Assembly (NCBI GenBank): GCA_934631005.1
Contig: CAKTXA010000003.1
Location: 1-64,000, forward strand
Direction of reading: 5' to 3'
DNA length: 64,000 nucleotides
DNA from: an uncultured Oscillospiraceae bacterium
Lineage (GTDB): Bacteria; Bacillota; Clostridia; Oscillospirales; Oscillospiraceae
Position numbers and translations under genes: made by a program. The notes under the pieces are model-generated. The model was not told where the DNA came from, did not search any database, and saw only the letters and a program-made list of their open reading frames with translations. How positions within the stretch are numbered: the first letter of the stretch is position 1; each line of letters begins with the position of its first letter. Of this stretch, positions 15,598 to 23,630 are shown in pieces.

Positions 15598-16090
15598 ATG
15601 TGCGCAGGTAGATGGAATCGAGCAGCTGCGTGCCGGCGTTCGTGCGGAAAAAGTGTGCGCGGGCGGTCTCGATGCCCTTGCGGGAATAGCCGCTCTCGTC
15701 GGCATTGACGAGGTAGTCCGCCTCTAAAAGGATGCGGTGGTCGGGGCCGTTCACGTCCGTGTAGGTGTGATGGTGCGCGGCCAGCCACGAGATGCGCGCG
15801 GCGTCCTCGGGGCTGACGGGCAGCCCGGCAAAGAACGCCTGCACCAGCGGCGGGCTTTCCAGCTCCTGCTTTTTGCCGTCGGTATTGCCGTATTTTTCGC
15901 GGCAGAGCGGGCAGGCGATGTCATGCACGATGGCCGCCAGCTCGAGCGTCTGCTGCGTGTGCGCGTCCAGCCCCTCCAGCTCGCCGATGGTTTTGGCATA
16001 GGCCCAAACCTTGAGAAAATGGGCAATGTCGTGCGCATTACCCGCGTAAAAGTCGATCATTTTCTGCACCGCGGATGCGATGAGTGTCAT
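15596..16090 (-). CDS. HD domain protein
   Basis: A 164-residue metal-dependent phosphohydrolase-type protein. The pattern H (HDIAHFLKV), HD (AAIVHDIAC), then two later histidines in LAAHHHTY and a D in LEADYLVNADE matches HD-superfamily enzymes. Close relatives act on nucleotides or alarmones, but the substrate here is unknown. Downstream genes are opposite in strand, so it is monocistronic. Confidence 0.85.
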   Translation of the reverse strand: MTLIASAVQKMIDFYAGNAHDIAHFLKVWAYAKTIGELEGLDAHTQQTLELAAIVHDIACPLCREKYGNTDGKKQELESPPLVQAFFAGLPVSPEDAARISWLAAHHHTYTDVNGPDHRILLEADYLVNADESGYSRKGIETARAHFFRTNAGTQLLDSIYLRT

Positions 16091-16280
16091 AAAGCTCCCT
16101 CCGTTTCAGGCTCGTTTACACCATGATAGCACAAAGCGCGGCGCAGTTCCAGACAAAAAATCGGCCGGGAGGATGACGGCAGGGCTTTACAACCGGCGGG
16201 AAATGCAATAATGCAATATAGTATTCTGCAGGCTGTCGAAAATAGACGGCAGAACATCATCCTTTGGAGTGAGTTGCGGC

Positions 16281-17690
16281 ATGAAAAATAAACGGTATCG
16301 CCTGATCGTGGTCGGTTCCCTGGTGACGATCGCCGTACTGGCGGTTACGGTTTTTGGCTGTGTGCGCTATGCCAGCGAGGCGATGACGCGGTATTCCTAT
16401 GACGTGCTGACGGCGTCGACCAGACGGCTGGCGCAGGATTATTACGACACCGCCCGCACGGATCAGACGATCCTGCGCACGATGGCGGAGCTGCTCGCGA
16501 TGCAGGCGCCGGGCGACACGGAGGCGGCGCTGGGGGTGATGAATTCGTTCGATCTGGAGCGGACGCTCATCCGCTCGCTGGAGCTGATGTCGCCGGACGA
16601 CTGGATGCTGGACCAGGACGGGACGTGGTTTGAAATTTCAAACGGCTTGACGTTTGAGGCCGAGGCGGCGAAGGGCGCGTATGTCTCCGACCGTGTGAGC
16701 AGCTTCCGCGAGCCGGGGCAGAAGATCGTGTGCGACGCGGTGCCGGTGGTGAAAAACGGCGAGACGGCCGCGATGCTCTACGGCGTGATCCCGCTGCAGG
16801 AGATGTCGGAGGAGATCACGACCGATCTTTATAACGGCACGGCGGTCGTGATGCTCGTGGACGGCACGACGGGCGATGTGCTGCTGGACACGTGGCACAA
16901 GGAGCTCGGCAGTCTGGAGGATCTGCGCGGGCGGAAGATGCTGAAGGGCTACACCTACGAACAGGCGGTGGAGGATCTGCGCAGCGGCGTGAGCGGCGAT
17001 ATGCGGCTGGTGTCCAACAGCACGGGCAAGGTCATGTATATGCACTACGAGCCGGTGGGCATCAACAACTGGAGCCTGATCGTGGGCGTGAGCGAGGACG
17101 AGGCGCTGGCCGGGACGCGCGAAAGCGTGTGGACGCTGTACTGGATGGTCGGGATCGTCGGCGCGGTGCTGCTGGGGTGCATGGCCTTTATCGCGCACTG
17201 CCTGATCGCGGACCGGCGCAGCGTGTACCGCATGAGCCAGACCGATCAGGGCACGGGGCTTCTGAACCGCAGCGCCTATGAAAAATACCTGCGCGAAAAC
17301 GCGCAGCGTACATTCTCGCTCGCGGCCTGCGTGTATATCGACGCCAACGGCCTGCATGAGATCAACAACCGGTACGGCCACGAGGCGGGCGACCAGATGC
17401 TGCGGACGGTTGCCGACTGCCTGCGCGCGCAGTTCGCCTATGGGCGCATCTACCGCATCGGCGGGGATGAGTTCGTGGTGTTCCCGCTGGATGCGGAGCA
17501 AAGGCGCTGCGAAGCGCGGATGCGCAAGGTCGCGGCGGCCATCCGCGCGGAGGGCTACGCCGTCTCTTACGGCGTTGCCTGCCGCCGGGACGAAACGGGG
17601 CTGGACGCACTGGTGCGCGCGGCGGACGAGCGGATGCTGGACTACAAGCGCGCCTACTACGCCGAACATGACCGGCGATGCCCAAGGTAA
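16281..17690 (+). CDS. Membrane-bound diguanylate cyclase (GGDEF)
   Basis: Makes cyclic di-GMP from GTP. Membrane helices at ~6-28 and ~290-312 flank a periplasmic-type Cache sensor domain. The cytoplasmic GGDEF domain (~325-465) has the intact active site RIGGDEFVVF and DANGLHEINNRYGHEAGD. The RxxD inhibitory I-site expected just before GGDEF is absent (FAYGRIYRI), so product feedback may be lacking. A GTG 12 nt earlier (16269) is an alternative start. No EAL or PilZ partner is nearby. Probably senses an extracellular small molecule. Confidence 0.92.
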   Translation: MKNKRYRLIVVGSLVTIAVLAVTVFGCVRYASEAMTRYSYDVLTASTRRLAQDYYDTARTDQTILRTMAELLAMQAPGDTEAALGVMNSFDLERTLIRSLELMSPDDWMLDQDGTWFEISNGLTFEAEAAKGAYVSDRVSSFREPGQKIVCDAVPVVKNGETAAMLYGVIPLQEMSEEITTDLYNGTAVVMLVDGTTGDVLLDTWHKELGSLEDLRGRKMLKGYTYEQAVEDLRSGVSGDMRLVSNSTGKVMYMHYEPVGINNWSLIVGVSEDEALAGTRESVWTLYWMVGIVGAVLLGCMAFIAHCLIADRRSVYRMSQTDQGTGLLNRSAYEKYLRENAQRTFSLAACVYIDANGLHEINNRYGHEAGDQMLRTVADCLRAQFAYGRIYRIGGDEFVVFPLDAEQRRCEARMRKVAAAIRAEGYAVSYGVACRRDETGLDALVRAADERMLDYKRAYYAEHDRRCPR

Positions 17691-17711
17691 GCGAGCATTT
17701 CAAAAAGAGAA

Positions 17712-17745
17712 AACCCCTCCTGAACGATTTTGTTCAGGAGGGGTT
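17712..17745. terminator. Terminator of the GGDEF gene
   Basis: Perfect 14-bp stem (17712-17725 with 17732-17745) with a 6-nt loop; A-rich upstream and T-rich downstream, so it may act in both directions. Confidence 0.8.
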
Positions 17746-17773
17746 ATGTTTGAAGCGGGTCTCGTGTGAGGCG

Positions 17774-18556
17774 CTAGCCGAGTGCAACATCCAGGACCAT
17801 CATGGCGCTGAAGCCGACGGCGAAGAAGACCGTGCCGATGTTGGAGTGGCTGCCCTGCGACATTTCGGGGATCAGCTCCTCCACCACGACGTAGAGCATC
17901 GCGCCTGCCGCAAAGCTCAGAAGATACGGCAGCGCCGGGATGACGAGCTGCGCGGCGAGGATGGTGAGCACCGCGCCGATCGGCTCGACCACGCCGGAGA
18001 GAACGCCGTTTACGAACGCTTTGGATTTTTTCATCCCGCCCGCGCGCAGCGGCAGAGAGATGATCGCGCCCTCGGGGAAGTTCTGGATGGCGATGCCGAG
18101 TGACAGCGCCAGCGCGCCCGCCGCCGAGATCGGCGCGCTGCCGGACAGGAAGCCCGCGTACACCACGCCCACGGCCATGCCCTCGGGGATGTTGTGGAGC
18201 GTGACGGCCAGCAGCATCATGGTGGTGCGCTGGAGATGGCTTTTCGGGCCCTCGGTCTGGCCGCTTTGGGCGTGCAGATGGGGGATGATGTGATCGAGTG
18301 CCAGCAGGAACAAAACGCCGATCCAGAAGCCGATGAACGCCGGTAAAAACGCCAGCGCGCCCAGCGCAGACGACTGCTCGATGGCCGGGATCAGCAGGCT
18401 CCAAACGCTGGCTGCCACCATCACGCCCGCGGCAAAGCCGGTGAGCGCGCGCTGCAGCCGGTCGCCGGGCGCATTTTTCAGGAAGAACACGCACGCCGCG
18501 CCGAGCGAGGTGCCGAGAAACGGGATGAGAATGCCGTAGACTGCCTGCAGCTGCAT
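17774..18556 (-). CDS. ZIP family metal transporter
   Basis: A 260-residue membrane protein with about eight helices. The ZIP signature HNIPEG (helix 4) and the helix-5 counterpart QNFPEG supply the metal-binding site, and a His-containing loop (DHIIPHLHAQ) lies before it. ZIP proteins import divalent metals such as Zn, Fe or Mn. It is on the same strand as the P-type ATPase but separated from it by a MITE-like element. Transport of the same metal in opposite directions is possible but unproven. Confidence 0.9.
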   Translation of the reverse strand: MQLQAVYGILIPFLGTSLGAACVFFLKNAPGDRLQRALTGFAAGVMVAASVWSLLIPAIEQSSALGALAFLPAFIGFWIGVLFLLALDHIIPHLHAQSGQTEGPKSHLQRTTMMLLAVTLHNIPEGMAVGVVYAGFLSGSAPISAAGALALSLGIAIQNFPEGAIISLPLRAGGMKKSKAFVNGVLSGVVEPIGAVLTILAAQLVIPALPYLLSFAAGAMLYVVVEELIPEMSQGSHSNIGTVFFAVGFSAMMVLDVALG

Positions 18557-18576
18557 CAGTTCTCCTTTCTTTCATT

Positions 18577-18736
18577 GTAACCGATGGTTCAATTGCCTGC
18601 GGCCATCAGCGGATCTTTTGTCCCAACTGTGCAGTTCGAAAAACGCGAAATACATACAGTATTCCTGCGTTTTCCAAACTTTCATTTGAGCCAAAATCTC
18701 TCACTGACGGCTCTTGCCAATTGAATCATCGGTTAC
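18577..18736. mobile_element. MITE-like element, copy 1
   Basis: A 160-bp non-coding element with 19-bp terminal inverted repeats (18577-18595 and 18718-18736, 18 of 19 matching). The interior (GGATCTTTT, GAAAAAC, GAAATACA, AGTATTCC, AAATCTCTC) matches the element at 60739-60900 in order and spacing, and folds into a long hairpin. The right repeat contains the stop codon of the P-type ATPase gene (18726-18728). No transposase is seen. Confidence 0.75.
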
Positions 18737-20813
18737 CATCGGGGAGCAGATTCGTCATGCTCTTCAGGCTGATGGCGAGCGTGGAGGCGTTATGCAGCAG
18801 GGCCGAGGTGGTGGGCGGCAGGATGCCCGCGACGCCCAGAACGATGAGCCCGAAGTTAAAGCCCACGATGGAGCGGTAGTTGCGGTGGATGCGCGCCATG
18901 AGGGCGCGGCTGATCCGGCGCAGCGTGACCAGCTCAAACAGATCCTCCGACGCGATGGTGATGTCGGCGATCTCGCGCGCGATGGCCGCGCCTGTGGAGA
19001 TGGCGATGCCAGCGTCGGCTTCGGACAGGGCGGGGGAGTCGTTGATGCCGTCGCCGATCATAATGACGGTATGGCCCGCGGCCTTTTCGCGGCGGATGAA
19101 CGCCGCCTTGTCCTCGGGCAGGACCTCGGCGAAGAATTCGTCCGCGCCGACCTCCTCCGCCACGCACGCGGCGGTCTTGCGGTTATCGCCCGTCATCATC
19201 ACGACCTTGCGGATGCCGCACTCATGCAGGGCGCGGATGGCGTCCTTCGCCTCGGCGCGCAGCGGATCGTGGATGCAGATGACGGCGGCGAGCTTGCCGG
19301 CGATGCACAGGTACAGGTGCGAATCCTGCGCAGGCAGGGCGTCGAACTTCTCCAGTTCCTCGTCCGGAATGGTGCAGCCCTCGTCCTCAAACACGAAGTG
19401 GGCGCTGCCGATGATGACCTTGTGCCCCTCGACCATGCTGGAGATGCCGTGCGCCACGATGTACTGCACCTGCGAGTGGTATTCCTCGTGCGAAAGGCCG
19501 CGGCGCTTGGCCTCCTCGACCACGGCGGTGGCCATGGAGTGGGGGTAATGCTCCTCCAGACACGCGGCGAGCCGCAGCATCTCCTCGGCGTCGCGCCCGC
19601 CGAAGGGGATGACGCAGGAGACCGCCGGGACGGCGTAGGTCAGCGTACCGGTCTTGTCAAAGACGACGGTGTCGGCGTTCGACACGGCTTCGAGGAAGCG
19701 GCCGCCCTTGACGGAGATATGGTGGTGGCTCGATTCGCGCATGGCCGAGAGCACGGCGATGGGCATGGCGAGTTTGAGCGCGCACGAGAAATCGACCATC
19801 AAAACCGCCAGCATTTTCGTGACGTTGCGCGTGAGCGCATAGGTCAGCACCGTGCCGCCCAGCGTGTACGGCACGAGCCGGTCGGCCAGACGCGCGGCCT
19901 TGTCCTCGGCGGTGGATTTGAGCTTTTCGGACTCCTCGATCATGTGCACGATGCGGTCATAGCGGCCGCTGCCCTGCGCCTTCTGCACCTCCACGGCGCA
20001 CTCGCCCTCCTCGGCGACCGTTCCGGCGTAGACAAGACTGCCGGGGCGCTTGGAGACGGGCAGGGATTCGCCGGTGATCGACGCCTGATTGACGGCGGCC
20101 TCGCCCTCTACGACCTTGCCGTCGAGCGGGATGAGATTGCCGGTGCGGACGACCATATGGTCGCCGGGCTTTACCTCGCCGATGGGGACGAGCAGCTCCG
20201 TCTCGCCGCTGCGGATCCAGACCTGATCCACATTCAGCGACATCGCGCCCGCGAGGTCGGCAACAGACTTCTTGTGCGTCCACTCCTCCAGAATCTCGCC
20301 CAGCCGCAGCATGAACATGACCGAGCCCGCGGTGCCGAAATCGCCGCGGACCATCGAAACGGTGACGGCGGTGGCATCCAGCACGGCGACGGAGAGCCTG
20401 CCGTGCAGCAGGGCAGACAAGCCCCGGCGGATGTACTTGACCGAGCGGAAGAGTGCCAGCGCCGTGGTGATGGGCGCGGGCAGGAACAGCCGCGAGAAGG
20501 CGCGGCGGCAGACCGTAAAGACGAGCTTATCCTCGTATTCGCGGTTCAGCGCGCGGGAGGTGTGATCCGGCACGAGCGCGAGCGCCTGCTCGGACGTGAA
20601 CGAGAACGACGCCAGCGCGGCGACCACGCCATCCCGGCTGCCGGTGTAGGTGATGACGGCGTCCTGCGTGCGGTCATAGACCTTGACGCTCTGCACGCCG
20701 GGCACGGCGCGCAGGTAATACTCCAGAATATCCGCCTCGCGCAGCGACATCGCGCGGCACGCGAGGTGCACGCGCAGCCGCCCGCGCGTCTGGTGGAGAA
20801 TGAGACATTTCAT
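18726..20813 (-). CDS. Heavy-metal-transporting P1B-type ATPase with atypical SCA motif
   Basis: Pumps metal ions with ATP. 695 residues: an N-terminal ferredoxin-like domain without the CxxC metal site (1-75), an actuator domain with TGES (~248), phosphorylation motif DKTGT (D386), then HEXPH-like HYPHSMA and the hinge GDGINDSPAL. In the helix that normally carries CPC, SPC or TPC the sequence is SCALKLAMP (~343-351), so the ion is not predictable from canonical motifs. Preceded by a DUF6110 gene under the same promoter. Its last codons fall in a MITE terminal repeat. Confidence 0.9.
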   Translation of the reverse strand: MKCLILHQTRGRLRVHLACRAMSLREADILEYYLRAVPGVQSVKVYDRTQDAVITYTGSRDGVVAALASFSFTSEQALALVPDHTSRALNREYEDKLVFTVCRRAFSRLFLPAPITTALALFRSVKYIRRGLSALLHGRLSVAVLDATAVTVSMVRGDFGTAGSVMFMLRLGEILEEWTHKKSVADLAGAMSLNVDQVWIRSGETELLVPIGEVKPGDHMVVRTGNLIPLDGKVVEGEAAVNQASITGESLPVSKRPGSLVYAGTVAEEGECAVEVQKAQGSGRYDRIVHMIEESEKLKSTAEDKAARLADRLVPYTLGGTVLTYALTRNVTKMLAVLMVDFSCALKLAMPIAVLSAMRESSHHHISVKGGRFLEAVSNADTVVFDKTGTLTYAVPAVSCVIPFGGRDAEEMLRLAACLEEHYPHSMATAVVEEAKRRGLSHEEYHSQVQYIVAHGISSMVEGHKVIIGSAHFVFEDEGCTIPDEELEKFDALPAQDSHLYLCIAGKLAAVICIHDPLRAEAKDAIRALHECGIRKVVMMTGDNRKTAACVAEEVGADEFFAEVLPEDKAAFIRREKAAGHTVIMIGDGINDSPALSEADAGIAISTGAAIAREIADITIASEDLFELVTLRRISRALMARIHRNYRSIVGFNFGLIVLGVAGILPPTTSALLHNASTLAISLKSMTNLLPDGNR

Positions 20814-20879
20814 AGACTTGCTTGAACCTCCAGAATGAAGAAAGGAGCCGCAGAAAAGCAGCTCCTTCCAGAACAGTTC

Positions 20880-21140
20880 TTATTCCGCGTCCGCAGAAGT
20901 GTTTTCGATGACCTCCGGCGCAGCTTCGGCTGCGCGGCGCTCGTTGATGGCCTTGGCGTCGGCGTAAATATCCTCCGCGCCTTCGCGAACGCTGGTGACG
21001 GTCTTCATCACGCAGTCCTTCGCGCGGATGGCCGCGGCGGTGGTGTGCGCGTAGACGCTTTTTGCTTCCTTGCTTCTCAGAAGCTTCAGACCGGCGGTGC
21101 CGAACAGAACGCCCGCAGCAAACAAACCGAGATGCTTCAT
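20880..21140 (-). CDS. DUF6110 family small membrane protein
   Basis: An 86-residue protein with one N-terminal membrane segment (LGLFAAGVLFGTAGLKLL) and an amphipathic, acidic C-terminal helix. It matches the DUF6110 family commonly encoded before this kind of P-type ATPase in gut Clostridia. It is the first gene of the operon, 66 bp before the ATPase, behind a promoter with a palindromic operator. Possibly an accessory subunit or chaperone of the pump; this is inference from context. Confidence 0.8.
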   Translation of the reverse strand: MKHLGLFAAGVLFGTAGLKLLRSKEAKSVYAHTTAAAIRAKDCVMKTVTSVREGAEDIYADAKAINERRAAEAAPEVIENTSADAE

Positions 21141-21186
21141 AATATTCCTCCTGTTGTTGCAGCCGCACGGTCAGGTACGGCTGAGA

Positions 21187-21239
21187 TTAGACTTATCTAA
21201 CAGCGTCAAGATTATAACACAGCGGGAGAAAAAATGCAA
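21187..21239 (-). promoter_or_regulatory. Promoter and TTAGA-N4-TCTAA operator of the DUF6110/P-ATPase operon
   Basis: On the minus strand TTGCAT (21234-21239), 17 bp, TATAAT (21211-21216). The palindrome TTAGACTTATCTAA (21187-21200) lies immediately after the predicted start of transcription, where a repressor would block. Twelve of its 14 bases match the site at 23526-23539. The layout resembles DtxR/MntR-type metal boxes. Confidence 0.65.
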
Positions 21240-21275
21240 GATTCTGCCGCAAAAAATCCGCGGCGGATCGTGCGC

Positions 21276-21911
21276 TCAGACAGTCTTCTTTTTGTATCCG
21301 CAGTCGCAGTACGGCCCGCCGGAGGCGAGAGTATATTCGCGGACAAAATCCGACGCGCCGCCCGCTTCGTTCATCGTGTAATCCAGACGGCACATGGCGG
21401 GCACGAGATCGTAAAGACCGAGCTTTTGCATGAGCGCGCAGATGCCGCAGGCTGTAAAGCGCGCTTCATAGCCGCTGCCGTCGGGGTACTCGAAAAAGTC
21501 CATGTTCCACGAATACGGGTTGCGGTCGGCCGCGCGGAGCTTCGCGGTCTGCTTCATGGCGGCGATGTCCTGCGGGGTGAATTTGTTCCGGCCGCTCTTG
21601 CGGCAGAACCAGCGCATGGGCCCGGTCATCATGGCCTTTGCGTAATAGTCCGTCAGGCGCGCCACGTCCGGCCGCTCGGGCATGGAGAGGATGAACGCCG
21701 AGAGCATCGCGCAGTTGACAAGGTTCATTTTGAACCGGTCGGCCTTTTCAAATTCCGGCACGTCCGCGACGATCTGCCGGTATTTGGGCCTGGCCTTTTT
21801 TGTGATCGCGCGGGCCGCGGCGGTGTCATAGCCGAATACGGCTGTGAGCTGCTTCTGAAACGAGCCCGCGAACAGCGCCCACATTCCCATGGGCATTCCG
21901 GCATACTTCAT
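21276..21911 (-). CDS. L-2-amino-thiazoline-4-carboxylic acid hydrolase family protein (second copy)
   Basis: 211 residues from the ATG behind AAGGAGG. It resembles the ATC-hydrolase family: N-terminal helical part, then WNMDFFEYPDGSGYEARFTACGICALMQKLG and a final Cys-rich CDCGYKKK. Pseudomonas AtcB-type enzymes open the thiazoline ring during cysteine synthesis, but clostridial members are uncharacterised. Third gene of the MBL operon, 26 bp after a paralogue with the same cysteine-based layout. The conserved cysteines could bind metal. Confidence 0.75.
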   Translation of the reverse strand: MKYAGMPMGMWALFAGSFQKQLTAVFGYDTAAARAITKKARPKYRQIVADVPEFEKADRFKMNLVNCAMLSAFILSMPERPDVARLTDYYAKAMMTGPMRWFCRKSGRNKFTPQDIAAMKQTAKLRAADRNPYSWNMDFFEYPDGSGYEARFTACGICALMQKLGLYDLVPAMCRLDYTMNEAGGASDFVREYTLASGGPYCDCGYKKKTV

Positions 21912-21937
21912 AAAAACCTCCTTAGCGCCGGCTGACG

Positions 21938-22642
21938 CTATTTGTTCCGCCGATAGCCCGCTTCGTCGCGGTGCTCGGGGTGGTCTTTGCAATACGGGTC
22001 GCGGCTTGCGCAGATGGTATAGTCGCATTTGCAGCCGTTGGAGCACGTCGTTTTGCGCACCAGCCGCGCGCCGATCAGCTCCATGCCCGCAAAATCGGGG
22101 TTGCAGAGTGCGGGCATGACCTCCAGCAGGCCATGCTTTTTGGCGAATTCCGCCGTGGGGCAGGCGGTAAACTCGTAGTAGATCGGCTTGCCCTTTTCAT
22201 ACGGCGCGAGGTGCATCTCAAAATCGCCCCAGCGGTCGCACTGCCGCTTGGCGTTTTGAAACGCGCGGTGCAGGAGCTTTCGGAAAATCGGTTGATTGCA
22301 GTCCACAAGCTTTGCCAGCCTGCGGAAGGCGGGGAGAAACAGATCGCCCTCCATCTGCTCAATTTCGGCAAGGCTCGTGACATCGCGGCAGACGACGTAA
22401 TACGCCATCAGCGCGATGCAGTCATAGGTGCCGCCCGGGCCGTTGTGAAAGTTCCGTTTGCCGCCGAGATCGGTGCGCCAGTCGGAGAGATAGTCCATAT
22501 ACTGCCGCTGCACGCGCTCCCACACGGCGTCACGCCCGGCTTCGGGATAGTGCAGGGCGATCTTTGCAAGGATCTGCTTTTTGCAGGGTTTGGAGTAGAG
22601 CACATGACAGGTGCGGTCAAATTGCAGCGCGCTGTCTTTCAT
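21938..22642 (-). CDS. L-2-amino-thiazoline-4-carboxylic acid hydrolase family protein (first copy)
   Basis: 234 residues. The family-like core is seen in KPIYYEFTACPTAEFAKKHGLLEVMPALCNPDF and a cysteine-dense end CSNGCKCDYTICASRDPYC. Its ATG overlaps the MBL gene's stop (ATGA), so the two are translationally coupled. It is a divergent paralogue of the next gene, suggesting a heteromer or two related substrates. The biochemical role is unknown in Firmicutes. Confidence 0.75.
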   Translation of the reverse strand: MKDSALQFDRTCHVLYSKPCKKQILAKIALHYPEAGRDAVWERVQRQYMDYLSDWRTDLGGKRNFHNGPGGTYDCIALMAYYVVCRDVTSLAEIEQMEGDLFLPAFRRLAKLVDCNQPIFRKLLHRAFQNAKRQCDRWGDFEMHLAPYEKGKPIYYEFTACPTAEFAKKHGLLEVMPALCNPDFAGMELIGARLVRKTTCSNGCKCDYTICASRDPYCKDHPEHRDEAGYRRNK

Positions 22643-23502
22643 CCGCCCACCCCTTTGAGATAGCCGCGTTTGGCGTTTTCTTCGGTGTCGTCAGATTCGT
22701 CGTAGGCGTCATACGGCGCGGACGGGTCGTGCACACGCTTTTTGAACGGCGAGCAGAGCCGGTCCTTATGCGCGAACGCAAACTCGAAATTTTCCGTCCA
22801 GCCGGTGTGGCCGGTGATGAACAGGGGGCGCAGGCCGCGCGAGAGAAGCTTCTGCTCCAGCTCAGAGAGCGAGCGCACGGCGAGCTTGTTGTCCTCCGCC
22901 AGCGCGGAGATGAAGCTGTAGCCGCCGTCGGCGCCGAGCCAGATGGTGTCGCCGGTGAAGAGATATTTGCCGTCGATCAGGTAGACCATATGCCCCCACG
23001 TGTGGCCGGGCACCTCAAAGCACTCGATGCGGATGCCGCCCAAGTCAAAGACCTCGCCGTCATGCAGGAGGACCTTTTCGTTGGGAATGGTTACCTGCGG
23101 GAGCTTATAGAGGTGATAGATGACGCGGCGGCGCACCGCGCCGGTGAGGTAGCGGTTTTCCGTCTCGCCGACGTAGAGCGTCGCGTTCCGAAACAGTCCC
23201 GGGCTGTCGGCCTCCACGGCGCCGACGTGGTCGGTGTCCTGATGGGTGATGAGGATGTGGCGGATGCTCGCCGGGTCGATGCCGAGCCAGCCCATTTTTT
23301 CGGCCAGGCGGTCATAGTTATAGCCCGCGTCGATCATCACGGTCGTGCCGTTTTTGCGGTAAAAGAAGATATTTGCCACCCATTCGCGCACGCACGCCAC
23401 GTGTTCGTCGATCCAGCCGGTGTTCAGGGGCTTGAAGATCTCCTTGCCGCGGTACATCCGGCTCATCTCTTTTTTCTGAAATTCCGTCGCTTTTCGGGAC
23501 AT
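22639..23502 (-). CDS. MBL-fold metallo-hydrolase
   Basis: 287 residues of the metallo-beta-lactamase superfamily. The metal-binding motif THQDTDHVG (~86-94), the later histidine in PGHTWGH, the bridging aspartate in FTGDTIW and the last ligand in FITGHTG are all present, so it should be an active di-metal hydrolase. First gene of an operon with two ATC-hydrolase-family proteins. A perfect 16-bp palindrome lies 22 bp before its start. A hydrolase of thioesters, lactones or cyclic compounds is possible. Confidence 0.88.
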   Translation of the reverse strand: MSRKATEFQKKEMSRMYRGKEIFKPLNTGWIDEHVACVREWVANIFFYRKNGTTVMIDAGYNYDRLAEKMGWLGIDPASIRHILITHQDTDHVGAVEADSPGLFRNATLYVGETENRYLTGAVRRRVIYHLYKLPQVTIPNEKVLLHDGEVFDLGGIRIECFEVPGHTWGHMVYLIDGKYLFTGDTIWLGADGGYSFISALAEDNKLAVRSLSELEQKLLSRGLRPLFITGHTGWTENFEFAFAHKDRLCSPFKKRVHDPSAPYDAYDESDDTEENAKRGYLKGVGG

Positions 23503-23524
23503 TCGCAGGGCCTCCTCTGTCTGC

Positions 23525-23540
23525 GTTAGATATATCTAAC
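23525..23540 (-). promoter_or_regulatory. Palindromic operator GTTAGATATATCTAAC
   Basis: A perfect 16-bp palindrome 22 bp upstream of the MBL gene. Its inner 14 bases match the ATPase-operon operator (21187-21200) at 12 positions, which suggests a shared repressor. Confidence 0.65.
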
Positions 23541-23630
23541 TGCCGGGCTGCCGAACAGCCGCGCGCGGCGGCTGATCAGCACCTATATTCTGACACACTT
23601 TTCGGCGCTTTGCAAGAGGAAAAGCAGAAA

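Noticed and set aside
18714..20825. 703-codon plus-strand frame opposite the P-type ATPase
   Set aside because: Mirror frame; the minus strand carries every P-type ATPase motif.
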